Shown: piece after piece, positions 1-6,723 of the stretch | Layout of the letters: every line of letters begins with the position of its first letter | How positions within the stretch are numbered: the stretch's first letter is position 1 | Origin: JBLIOB01 sp047639575 | GTDB lineage: Bacteria; Bacteroidota; Bacteroidia; Flavobacteriales_D; Parvicellaceae | NCBI GenBank assembly: GCA_047639575.1 | Contig: JBLIOB010000220.1 | Span: 1-7,238, forward strand | Reading direction: 5' to 3' | DNA length: 7,238 bases | Made by a program: the position numbers and the translations under genes | The notes under the pieces: generated by a model | Told to the model about the DNA's origin: nothing | Database searches by the model: none | What the model saw: the letters and a program-made list of their open reading frames with translations, nothing else

Positions 1-37
1 TCTTTTATCACACCTTCTGACTAGTCTGGGAATAACA

Positions 38-69
38 TTTGTTTTATCTAAAGGAAACATCTACTTTTG
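38..69 (+). promoter_or_regulatory. Bacteroidota-type promoter for hppA
   Basis: A TTTG at 38-41 and a TACTTTTG at 62-69 are separated by 20 bases. This matches the Bacteroidota primary sigma factor consensus (TTTG or TTG around -33, TAnnTTTG around -7) exactly at the fixed positions. Transcription would start near 74-78, leaving a leader of roughly 20 bases before the ATG at 96. The leader has no strong Shine-Dalgarno sequence, which is normal in this phylum. The call rests on consensus match only. The first 37 bases of the window hold nothing recognisable. Confidence 0.55.
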
Positions 70-95
70 CCGTCCTAATTTTTAGAACCATATAA

Positions 96-2576
96 ATGGA
101 ATATTTGATTTACATACTTCCGGCTTTCGGAATCCTAGCTTTAATATATATGCTATTTCTAGGAGCATGGGTTAAGAAACAACCTGCTGGAGACGAGAAG
201 ATGAAAAAGCTTTCGGGGTACATAGCTACTGGAGCATTGGCATTCTTAAAAGCTGAATACAAAATGCTTGCAATTTTTGTACTAATTGCTGGCTCAGCGC
301 TTGGTGTGCTATCTGCAATGGGGATTATTCCCGCAGGCCTATATATAGTAGCAGCATTTGTAGTTGGAGCGATATTCTCAGCATTCGCTGGAAATATTGG
401 AATGAGAATGGCTACTAAAGCCAATGTTAGAACTGCGGAAGCAGCGAAAACAAGCTTGCCACAAGCAATGAAGGTTGCTTTTAGAGGTGGTACTGTGATG
501 GGACTTGGAGTTGCAGGTTTGGCAGTGTTCGGATTGTCTTCAATCTTTATGTTCTTATTCGTAGGAAGTGAGAATCCAAATGATGCTCACACAATGACGG
601 TATTATTGGAGACTTTAGCTGGTTTCTCACTTGGAGCTGAATGTATCGCCTTATTCGCTAGAGTTGGTGGCGGTATCTATACTAAAGCTGCCGATGTTGG
701 AGCTGACCTTGTAGGTAAAGTAGAGGCTGGAATTCCAGAAGATGATATTAGAAACCCGGCAACTATTGCTGATAACGTTGGTGACAACGTTGGAGATGTT
801 GCTGGAATGGGAGCTGATTTATTCGGTTCTTATGTAGCAACTATGTTAGCTGCAATGGTTCTTGGTAACTACGTTATTCAAGACACAGCATTTATGTCGG
901 AAACAGGAATGTTTGTAGATAAATTTAAAAATATTGGACCGATCTTAATGCCTGTATTAATCGCTGGAGTTGGAATTATCTTTTCTATTATCGGTTCGCT
1001 TGTAATTAGAATTAAAGATAACAATGCAAAAGAGAAGCAAGTTCAAAGAGCTTTTAACATTGGGAACTGGGGCTCGATTGTGCTTACAGGAATTGCTTCA
1101 TACTTCATTATTGAATTGATGTTGCCTGAGACAATTAGCATGAAATTCTTTGGAGAGAATGTTGTAGACGGAGTTGCCGTTCCAATCACTATTCCAAGAA
1201 TCATGGTTTATTATGCTGTACTTATCGGTCTAGCTGTTGGTGGATTAATTGCGGTACTTACAGAGTACTATACGGCAATGGGCAAGAAACCAGTAATGGG
1301 AATTATTAAGAATTCTTCTACTGGTGCTGCTACAAATATTATATCAGGTCTTTCATTAGGAATGATGTCAACGTTTGCTCCAATTTTACTTTTCGCTGGT
1401 GCGATCTGGGGAGCTTATGCATGTGCAGGGTTTTATGGAGTAGCTATTGCAGCTTCTGCCATGATGGCAACAACAGCACTTCAATTAGCTATTGATGCAT
1501 TTGGACCAATTGCGGATAATGCAGGTGGTATTGCTGAGATGTCAGAACTTGATCCAGAAGTAAGAGAAAGAACGGATATCCTTGATGCAGTTGGTAATAC
1601 TACAGCAGCTGTAGGAAAAGGATTCGCAATTGCTTCTGCAGCGTTAACAGCATTAGCACTATTTGCAGCCTACGTTACTTTCACTGAGATTGATGGAATT
1701 AACATCTTTAAGGCGAAAGTACTTGCAGCCTTATTTATTGGTGGAATGATTCCAGTAGTGTTTTCAGCAATGGCTATGAGTGCTGTGGGTAAAGCAGCAA
1801 TGGCCATGGTTAAAGAAGTTAGGCGTCAGTTTAAAGAGATTCCAGGAATTATGGAATACAAAGCTGAGCCAGAATATGACAAATGTGTAGACATTTCAAC
1901 TAAAGCAGCATTAAGACAAATGATGCTTCCAGGATTGTTAACCATTATCGGCCCAATTATTATTGGTTTCACAATGGGTGCTGAATCACTTGGAGCTTAT
2001 ATGGCAGGTGTTACTGTTTCTGGTGTACTTTGGGCGATTTTTCAAAACAACGCTGGTGGAGCTTGGGATAATGCTAAGAAGTCTTTTGAAGCAGGAGTTA
2101 TGATTGATGGTGAAATGTCTTATAAAGGTTCTGATGCTCACAAGGCGGCAGTAACTGGCGACACCGTTGGAGATCCGTTCAAAGATACTTCAGGGCCTTC
2201 AATGAATATTCTTATTAAACTTACATGTTTAGTAGCGCTAGTGATTGCTCCAATGATCGGAACAGGATTCGGTGGAAAGTATTTTGATGACGCAAATAAG
2301 ACAGAAGCCCATGTTTGTGCTCCAGGATGCGAAAAAGCATGCTGTGCAGGTAAAGAGAAAACTTGTGAGCCAGGATGTACGAAAGCTTGTTGTGCTGATA
2401 AGAAGGTTATTAAAATGGGAAATATCGTTTTAAGACTTGATTCTGCAAATGAGACGGACACTACTGAATACAGAGTTGAGTCAAGCAATGGTGAAGTTAC
2501 TTGGTCACCTTCTAAGCCTGATACTTTATCAGCTGAAGATATTGGTTTATTAGAAGAAGCTGGAATCGAATTCTAG
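96..2576 (+). CDS. hppA: K+-dependent ion-translocating membrane pyrophosphatase
   Basis: This integral membrane pyrophosphatase (826 aa) hydrolyses cytoplasmic PPi and uses the energy to pump H+ and/or Na+ across the inner membrane. The family signatures are complete. The PPi-binding stretch DVGADLVGKVE is at 200-210, the doubled DNVGDNVGD acid motif at 226-234, and GDTVGDPFKDTSGPSMN at 688-704 supplies late Mg-PPi and water-activating aspartates. The GNTTAAVGKG motif at 500-509 has Ala504 and Gly507 where K+-independent enzymes have Lys and Thr, so K+ dependence is inferred. The usual gate glutamate is absent from helix 6 (Gly244 and Ala248 at the two known positions), while Glu182 lies in helix 5 in SLGAECIALF, a pattern I associate with Flavobacterium-type H+-PPases. 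About 16 membrane helices end near residue 727. Residues 733-826 form an unusual tail with two Cys-rich repeats (741-772) and a short polar domain. The start is the first ATG behind a good promoter and opens directly into helix 1. The gene appears monocistronic. Confidence 0.97.
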   Translation: MEYLIYILPAFGILALIYMLFLGAWVKKQPAGDEKMKKLSGYIATGALAFLKAEYKMLAIFVLIAGSALGVLSAMGIIPAGLYIVAAFVVGAIFSAFAGNIGMRMATKANVRTAEAAKTSLPQAMKVAFRGGTVMGLGVAGLAVFGLSSIFMFLFVGSENPNDAHTMTVLLETLAGFSLGAECIALFARVGGGIYTKAADVGADLVGKVEAGIPEDDIRNPATIADNVGDNVGDVAGMGADLFGSYVATMLAAMVLGNYVIQDTAFMSETGMFVDKFKNIGPILMPVLIAGVGIIFSIIGSLVIRIKDNNAKEKQVQRAFNIGNWGSIVLTGIASYFIIELMLPETISMKFFGENVVDGVAVPITIPRIMVYYAVLIGLAVGGLIAVLTEYYTAMGKKPVMGIIKNSSTGAATNIISGLSLGMMSTFAPILLFAGAIWGAYACAGFYGVAIAASAMMATTALQLAIDAFGPIADNAGGIAEMSELDPEVRERTDILDAVGNTTAAVGKGFAIASAALTALALFAAYVTFTEIDGINIFKAKVLAALFIGGMIPVVFSAMAMSAVGKAAMAMVKEVRRQFKEIPGIMEYKAEPEYDKCVDISTKAALRQMMLPGLLTIIGPIIIGFTMGAESLGAYMAGVTVSGVLWAIFQNNAGGAWDNAKKSFEAGVMIDGEMSYKGSDAHKAAVTGDTVGDPFKDTSGPSMNILIKLTCLVALVIAPMIGTGFGGKYFDDANKTEAHVCAPGCEKACCAGKEKTCEPGCTKACCADKKVIKMGNIVLRLDSANETDTTEYRVESSNGEVTWSPSKPDTLSAEDIGLLEEAGIEF
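2316..2411 (+). repeat. Tandem 16-codon Cys-rich repeat in the hppA tail
   Basis: Two adjacent 48-base units (2316-2363 and 2364-2411) encode CAPGCEKACCAGKEKT and CEPGCTKACCADKKVI. The shared pattern is C-x-P-G-C-x-K-A-C-C-A, giving four cysteines per unit and eight in 32 residues. The two copies differ at several silent positions (for example tgc/tgt, gca/gct), so the duplication is not recent, or the protein pattern is under selection. The spacing resembles small metal-binding or metallothionein-like motifs. The placement right after the last membrane helix is clear, but whether it binds metal is inference. Confidence 0.85.
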
Positions 2577-2594
2577 AACCGATTAAGAAATTAT

Positions 2595-2633
2595 AAAATG
2601 TCATCTTGATTTATCGGGATGACATTTTTTTTT
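2595..2633 (+). terminator. Rho-independent terminator after hppA
   Basis: An 11-base perfect stem (AAAATGTCATC at 2595-2605 with GATGACATTTT at 2618-2628) closes a 12-base loop and runs into an unbroken T tract at 2625-2633. It begins 19 bases after the hppA stop codon. It should end the hppA transcript and separate it from the YceI gene. The A-rich 5' arm would make it partly active in the other direction, but no minus-strand gene lies beside it. Confidence 0.9.
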
Positions 2634-2642
2634 GAACCTATA

Positions 2643-2676
2643 TTTGAACTATCCAGATTAAAGGTTGTTTAATTTG
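2643..2676 (+). promoter_or_regulatory. Possible promoter for the YceI gene
   Basis: A TTTG at 2643-2646 lies 22 bases upstream of TTAATTTG at 2669-2676. The latter matches TAnnTTTG with one mismatch (T for A at position 2). The spacing is at the long end for Bacteroidota promoters. Because a strong terminator lies just upstream, the YceI gene needs its own promoter, and this is the best candidate in the short gap. It would leave a leader of only about 10 bases. Confidence 0.35.
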
Positions 2677-2693
2677 CACTTTAGAAACAGAAG

Positions 2694-3389
2694 ATGAAAA
2701 GAGGAAAAAGATTATTGATTGTTGCTATTGCGTTCATCGTGGTTGGAGGAAGCATTGCGTTTGTAATGCGGGACGAGATTAAGGATATTGTTTTTCCTGA
2801 TAAAGTTGTGCCAGTAGATCATAGTGCAGACGTTAATAGACTTGATAAAGGTGAAGTAACAGTCACAGAAAATGGGATTGAAGTAGGTTCTATAACTGAG
2901 TTGAATGGAGAATATGTTACCGTATTAGATTCTAGCGAATTGTTTTTTGACAATGGCGGAACAACCGGAGTGTTCGACATATTTAATGTTACGGTAAAAG
3001 GAGATGGTGTAGCAGAAAACTTAAGTATCAATGCAGAAATCGACCCAGCATCAATCAATACGCAAAGTGGTATTAGAGATGGGCATCTGCAAGGAGATGA
3101 ATTTTTTAATACAGAGAAATTTACATCCATTACTTTTCAATCTTCAGGAGTTGTGTTAGCTGATTCAGGCTATGTAGCTGCTGGAACGATGAACTTCATG
3201 GGAATGGAAAAAGATGTGGAGATTAGCTTTAAGTATCAAGGGAAGTCAACTTATGCAACAGGTGCTACGTACCATGTATTAGAAGGAGGCTTTAATTTTA
3301 ATGCTGGTGATTTCGGAATGCCTCTTGGAACTACTGTAGATTTATCTACAGTATCGTTTTACTTAGAAATGATTGTGCCAAAGAGCTAA
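2694..3389 (+). CDS. Membrane-anchored YceI-domain protein
   Basis: This 231-residue protein has a short basic N-terminus (MKRGKR) and one hydrophobic helix at about residues 7-25. There is no lipobox and no clear cleavage site, so it is probably a signal anchor leaving the rest in the periplasm. Residues 60-230 fit the YceI fold, a lipocalin-like beta barrel that holds long isoprenoid or other lipid chains. The family hallmark is at 124-148: a SGIRDGHLQ segment (Arg128, His131), then FFNTEKFTSITF. A GTMNFMGMEKDVEI strand (164-177) matches the family's G-x-L-x-x-x-G-x-x-x-x-V region. The natural ligand of most YceI proteins is unknown, so no substrate is assigned. The start codon gives the only reading that includes the anchor. 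It follows the hppA terminator and converges with the lipoprotein gene 15 bases beyond its stop. Confidence 0.88.
   Translation: MKRGKRLLIVAIAFIVVGGSIAFVMRDEIKDIVFPDKVVPVDHSADVNRLDKGEVTVTENGIEVGSITELNGEYVTVLDSSELFFDNGGTTGVFDIFNVTVKGDGVAENLSINAEIDPASINTQSGIRDGHLQGDEFFNTEKFTSITFQSSGVVLADSGYVAAGTMNFMGMEKDVEISFKYQGKSTYATGATYHVLEGGFNFNAGDFGMPLGTTVDLSTVSFYLEMIVPKS
3332..3353. repeat. Perfect 9-bp inverted repeat within the YceI gene end
   Basis: TACTGTAGA (3332-3340) and TCTACAGTA (3345-3353) form a perfect 9-bp stem with a TTTA loop inside the last 60 bases of the YceI coding sequence. The plus strand continues TCGTTTTACTTAG, which is T-rich but lacks a clean T run. For minus-strand transcripts running past the lipoprotein stop, the hairpin would lie in the 3' untranslated region. 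It may help end or protect transcripts at this tight convergent junction, or it may be a coincidence of codons for TTVDLSTV. Confidence 0.5.
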
Positions 3390-3404
3390 GAAAAAACGTA
3401 ACAC

Positions 3405-3599
3405 TTAATGCTTATCAGATGTCAATATTTCTATCGAGTCCAAAGGGATAGTATCTTTTAAAAGCGGATTCTCTACGTCCAAAACATCTCTAGCATTTGA
3501 GCCCGGTTCACGAGTTATATTAACTCTTACTTCGTACTCGTTGCAGCCCACTAAAAATAGGGCACAGGCTAGCACGCTGAGTTTAAATGTAAGATGCAT
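3405..3599 (-). CDS. Small predicted lipoprotein, function unknown
   Basis: This 64-residue product has a lipoprotein signal peptide: MHLTFK, a hydrophobic run, then the lipobox L-V-G-C with Cys19 as the lipidated residue. The mature part is only about 46 residues, polar, with no domain I recognise. It opens NEYEVRVNITREPGSNARD, a possible short beta strand. The residue after Cys is Asn, not a strong retention signal by E. coli rules, though sorting rules in Bacteroidota differ. The gene starts 68 bases after the kinase stop codon on the same strand and is probably the last gene of that unit. The ATG at 3599 is the only start that includes the signal peptide. A short degenerate lipoprotein is also possible, but the intact lipobox favours a real gene. 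Confidence 0.65.
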   Translation of the reverse strand: MHLTFKLSVLACALFLVGCNEYEVRVNITREPGSNARDVLDVENPLLKDTIPLDSIEILTSDKH

Positions 3600-3642
3600 G
3601 ATTTTAAATTATGTGCAGATAATCAGTATTCGAGCAGAATGT

Positions 3643-3672
3643 CTTTCTCCTTTAAACTTTCTCCTCTTTAAA
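3643..3672 (-). repeat. Imperfect direct repeat at the kinase/lipoprotein junction
   Basis: On the plus strand CTTTCTCCTTTAAA (3643-3656) is followed directly by CTTTCTCCTCTTTAAA (3657-3672), the same unit with a two-base insertion. Read on the minus strand it gives GAGGAGAAAG and AAAGGAGAAAG, two good Shine-Dalgarno-like purine tracts. The second copy covers the kinase stop codon. No ATG, GTG or TTG follows either tract at a usable distance, so a ribosome site is not supported. Slippage duplication is the simplest origin. Confidence 0.6.
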
Positions 3673-4282
3673 ACAGTCCGTTGAACTCCGCGTCAATACC
3701 TTGAATGATTTTACCTAAATCTTCGGCATCTTCTTTGAAATTATTCTCGTCTACATCAATAATTAACAATTTCCCCTTGTCGTAAGTGGAAATCCAAGCT
3801 TCATAACGCTCATTTAATCGTTTGAGATAATCAATTCTTATGCTTTCCTCGTAATCCCTGCCTCTAGTCGATATATGATCAACGAGGGTTGGAATACTTG
3901 CTCTTAAATAAATAAGTAAGTCTGGAGCAGAGATGAAAGTTTCCATCAAGTTGAATAATGAAAAGTAATTTTCAAAATCTCTTGTGGTCATCAATCCCAT
4001 CGAATGTAAGTTGGGCGCAAAAATATAAGCATCTTCATAAATCGTACGATCCTGAATAACGGTGCTGTTATTTTCCTTAATATCTTGAACTTGCGTAAAC
4101 CTGCTATTCAGATAATAAACTTGAAGGTTAAATGACCATCGTTGCATGTCATTATAAAAATCGTTCAAGTATGGATTTTGTTCCACGTCTTCGAAATGGG
4201 TATCCCATCCGTAATGTTTACTTAAAAGAGTGGTCAGTGTTGTTTTACCTGATCCGATGTTACCTGCTATTGCAATGTGCAT
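3668..4282 (-). CDS. Deoxynucleoside kinase (dNK/dGK-dAK family)
   Basis: This 204-residue cytoplasmic enzyme phosphorylates deoxynucleosides to monophosphates for nucleotide salvage. The N-terminal P-loop GNIGSGKT is at residues 7-14. The substrate-pocket stretch FEDVEQNPYLNDFY (30-43) has the conserved Glu-x-x-x-Asn-Pro pattern. The DRT of IQDRTIYEDAYIF (78-80) matches the family's DRS/ERS catalytic-arginine motif. The lid RGRDYEES at 140-147 gives the R-x-R-x-x-E of this family. The frame is open 29 codons further upstream, to an ATG at 4369, but those residues are not like the family. Starting at 4282 places the P-loop at residue 7 and gives the usual ~200-residue length, so that start is chosen. 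The base preference (dA, dG, dC or T) cannot be read safely from sequence. The gene lies 107 bases after the preceding same-strand gene, so it may be cotranscribed or have its own promoter; I see no good TAnnTTTG match there. Confidence 0.92.
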   Translation of the reverse strand: MHIAIAGNIGSGKTTLTTLLSKHYGWDTHFEDVEQNPYLNDFYNDMQRWSFNLQVYYLNSRFTQVQDIKENNSTVIQDRTIYEDAYIFAPNLHSMGLMTTRDFENYFSLFNLMETFISAPDLLIYLRASIPTLVDHISTRGRDYEESIRIDYLKRLNERYEAWISTYDKGKLLIIDVDENNFKEDAEDLGKIIQGIDAEFNGLF

Positions 4283-4389
4283 GTAATGATTTTTTTGCGA
4301 GGTTCTAAAATACACATTTTGCCTAGAAATGAAAGGAGTTTGATCGATTAATCCGAGAAAAGATTTCAACTATAATTTCGATCTCGATA

Positions 4390-5220
4390 TTAATCTTCCG
4401 GAACTATTTTATACCGATACAAAACTCCAGATTTAAGAAGGTAAATCATATCGTTTTTTAACGTGTAATCATCACATGAATCGACCGGAACAGGAATTTT
4501 ATTTTCGGTAAACGAGATAGTATTGTAAAAACTCAACGAGTCATTCTTAAATGACACAATGTAATTGTTGTACAATTCGAAATCATCAATTCCAGTTAAA
4601 TGAATTGTGTTATAATAAGTGCCAAAAAGGTCAAACACGTGGATACCATTTTTAGGGTTGTTAAAATATAGTTTGCTCTGGTGCTCTTTAATTTGTTTAG
4701 CGTATACCGTATCAGTATCTATAATCTGAAGCAAATTCCCACTTCTTTGTTCAATGCGTAGTTGACGATCGACTAATAGTAATTCAAAATTTGATTGATC
4801 GTAAAGCCACACTTTGTTATTGTTAAAACTAGAAGCAATTTGAGTTACCTGCTGCCAATCCAGTTGTTCAAGTGGAATAGCCTGTTCACTCTGTTCACTT
4901 AGGGTGTTATCAGTAATTATGATTTGATTAGAGTTTTTGTAGAATATTAATGGACGAAGTGCCAGCGTAACATCGAGTTGATCAATTTGACCTAAAAGCT
5001 TATTGCTGTAGTAAAACATGGAATCCCCTTGCGGATTATATTTGATGATCTGATCGTATTTAATAGTGTAGAAATATCCCATGGGATCTACTACAATTTG
5101 ATCACCAACTACTTCGATAGAGTCCTTTAAAGTTAAACTTTGCCCATAAGCATACGCTTGACTAAGCAGGAATAATAAGCTTATCGTTACTATGTACAGC
5201 TGTATGTGCTTTAATTTCAT
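4390..5220 (-). CDS. Secreted protein with propeller-like beta repeats, unknown function
   Basis: This 276-residue protein has a Sec signal peptide (MKLKHIQ, hydrophobic core to about residue 22, cleavage likely after AYA at 24). The rest is rich in short beta-strand patterns in which an aromatic or hydrophobic strand is followed by a polar turn and another strand: YFYTIKYDQIIKYN (49-62), KVWLYDQSNFELLLVD (136-151), KLYFNNPKNGIHVFD (183-197), YIVSFKNDSLSFYN (220-233) and MIYLLKSGVLYRYK (258-271). This spacing of about 35-45 residues suggests a beta propeller of about six blades. No catalytic motif or lipobox is visible. The first codons overlap the end of the GH3 gene by 59 bases in another frame. 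The start is set by the signal peptide, since the next Met is at residue 47. The overlap argues for translational coupling to GH3 and a linked role, but the function is unknown to me. Confidence 0.75.
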   Translation of the reverse strand: MKLKHIQLYIVTISLLFLLSQAYAYGQSLTLKDSIEVVGDQIVVDPMGYFYTIKYDQIIKYNPQGDSMFYYSNKLLGQIDQLDVTLALRPLIFYKNSNQIIITDNTLSEQSEQAIPLEQLDWQQVTQIASSFNNNKVWLYDQSNFELLLVDRQLRIEQRSGNLLQIIDTDTVYAKQIKEHQSKLYFNNPKNGIHVFDLFGTYYNTIHLTGIDDFELYNNYIVSFKNDSLSFYNTISFTENKIPVPVDSCDDYTLKNDMIYLLKSGVLYRYKIVPED

Positions 5221-6703
5221 CTATTAAATCTCGGTTGTTTGATAATCTAGGAATCTTATATTGACCGCCTAACTTACCCTTACTCTTTAACCACTCATAA
5301 AACGTGCCATCAGACACAATTCGTATAATTGGCTCTTGAATGATCAGGCTGTTTACTCGTTTTGCTTCGTAATCCGAATTAACAGACATCAATTCCCGGT
5401 CAAACGTCTTGATAAAGTAATCTAAATTATCGGGTTTGCGATTAAATTCTACCAACCATTCATGACCTCCAGTAGAATCTAAGTCCATATATATTGGAGC
5501 GCCTGTATATTCTTTTAAATCAGCATTACATATTTCACATGCTCTAGTAAATGCTTTATTGGCATTTTCAATAATCAGTTCTTCACCAAAGGCATTGATG
5601 AATCCAGTTGTTCTTCCAGTTATTTGAATTCTATATGGATATCGACTTGTGAACTTTACAGTATCTCCGATTACATATCTCCACAAGCCCCCATTCGTAG
5701 AAATGACGATAGCGTAATTCTCACCAATCTCAACATCCGCTAAGGTTAAAACAGTAGGATTGTCTTTTTCGAACTCCGCCATTGGAATGAATTCATAAAA
5801 AATCCCGTAATCCAACATCAGCAACATATCATCTTTACCAGGTCTATCTTGAATTCCGAAAAATCCTTCTGAGGCGTTATATGTTTCAACGTAGTTCATG
5901 GAGCTACGCGGAAGCAACTTCTTGTACTGTTCTTTGTAAGGTTCAAAACTGACTCCGCCATGCATGAACAATTCTAGATTCGGCCAGATGTCAAAAATGT
6001 TATCTGTACCATGTACTTCTAAAATACGTTTGATTAAAACCATTGTCCAAGAAGGAACGCCCGCCAATATGTGCACATCCTCCTTTGCTGTTTCTACTGA
6101 TAGGCGCTCAATCTTTTCTTCCCACTGATCTAACAAAGCTGTTTCCTTACTTGGAGTTCTCCTGAGTTCACACCACCAAGGAAGATTTTTAATAATGATG
6201 GCACTTAAGTCACCGAAGTAAGAATCTCGGTTAATATGATTGATTCTCGCGCTTCCGCCAATGATTAAATGCTTTCCAGAGAAAAGTTTCGTTTTAGGGT
6301 TACTAGTGTAGTACATTCCAAGCAAATCTTTCCCGCCCTTATAGTGACAAGATTCCAATGATTCTCGACTAACAGGGATTATTTTACTCTTGTTAGATGT
6401 TGTGCCAGAAGACTTTGCAAACCAATTAATCTCAGTAGGCCAAAGTAAATTTTGTTCCCCTTCCTTTAAACGATCAACATATGGTTTTAAATCATCGTAA
6501 GTTTGCAGCGGAACCGCTTTTTGAAAATCTTGGAAACTTGAAATGTTTCTAAAACTATGAAGTTTACCAAATTCGGTAAGAAAAGCACTTTGGATTAACT
6601 CTTGAAAGACTTCACGTTGTACGTCTATAGGATGTTCTTTAAAAAGCTCAATTTGATGAACTCTCTTTTTAATTATCCAGGAGAATAGCTTGTTAAACGG
6701 CAT
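5162..6703 (-). CDS. GH3/JAR1-like acyl-acid-amido synthetase family protein
   Basis: This 513-residue protein belongs to the GH3 family of the acyl-adenylate-forming (ANL) superfamily. Plant members join auxin, jasmonate or benzoates to amino acids through an acyl-AMP. Three nucleotide motifs are clear: SSGTTSNKSKIIP at 98-110 (phosphate loop), YNASEGFFG at 275-283, and YVIGDTVKFTS at 343-353, followed by the hinge-like ITGRTTGFINAFGEEL at 361-376. The C-terminal lid region carries KGKLGGQYKIPR at 475-486. Length and domain order match complete bacterial family members, so it is intact. The bacterial substrate is not established to my knowledge; a carboxylic acid plus an amine or amino acid is inferred from the fold only. 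No signal peptide is present, so it is cytoplasmic. It starts 20 bases after the 32-residue membrane peptide gene and its last 59 bases overlap the next gene, suggesting one operon. Confidence 0.9.
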   Translation of the reverse strand: MPFNKLFSWIIKKRVHQIELFKEHPIDVQREVFQELIQSAFLTEFGKLHSFRNISSFQDFQKAVPLQTYDDLKPYVDRLKEGEQNLLWPTEINWFAKSSGTTSNKSKIIPVSRESLESCHYKGGKDLLGMYYTSNPKTKLFSGKHLIIGGSARINHINRDSYFGDLSAIIIKNLPWWCELRRTPSKETALLDQWEEKIERLSVETAKEDVHILAGVPSWTMVLIKRILEVHGTDNIFDIWPNLELFMHGGVSFEPYKEQYKKLLPRSSMNYVETYNASEGFFGIQDRPGKDDMLLMLDYGIFYEFIPMAEFEKDNPTVLTLADVEIGENYAIVISTNGGLWRYVIGDTVKFTSRYPYRIQITGRTTGFINAFGEELIIENANKAFTRACEICNADLKEYTGAPIYMDLDSTGGHEWLVEFNRKPDNLDYFIKTFDRELMSVNSDYEAKRVNSLIIQEPIIRIVSDGTFYEWLKSKGKLGGQYKIPRLSNNRDLIDEIKAHTAVHSNDKLIIPA

Positions 6704-6723
6704 ATAGAACCGCTAAATTATGA

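Noticed and set aside
110..424. Minus-strand open frame of 104 codons opposite the hppA start
   Set aside because: It is antisense to conserved membrane helices of HppA and covers no independent signal.
771..797. Direct DNA repeat of AACGTTGG within hppA
   Set aside because: It simply encodes the DNVGDNVGD acid motif conserved in all membrane pyrophosphatases, not a regulatory repeat.
2138..2488. Minus-strand open frame of 116 codons opposite hppA
   Set aside because: It is a shadow of the hppA coding frame. Its cysteine-poor, proline- and serine-rich product has no family features.
2819..3130. Minus-strand open frame of 103 codons opposite the YceI gene
   Set aside because: It is a shadow of the YceI coding frame, with no promoter or ribosome site and no family features.
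4283..4369. In-frame 29-codon upstream extension of the deoxynucleoside kinase
   Set aside because: The extra residues are not kinase-like, and the start at 4282 puts the P-loop at residue 7 and gives the normal ~204-residue length.
4883..4901. Short direct repeat TGTTCACT in the secreted protein gene
   Set aside because: It encodes a Ser-Glu-Gln doublet in a loop. It is two short copies only, with no sign of a functional repeat.
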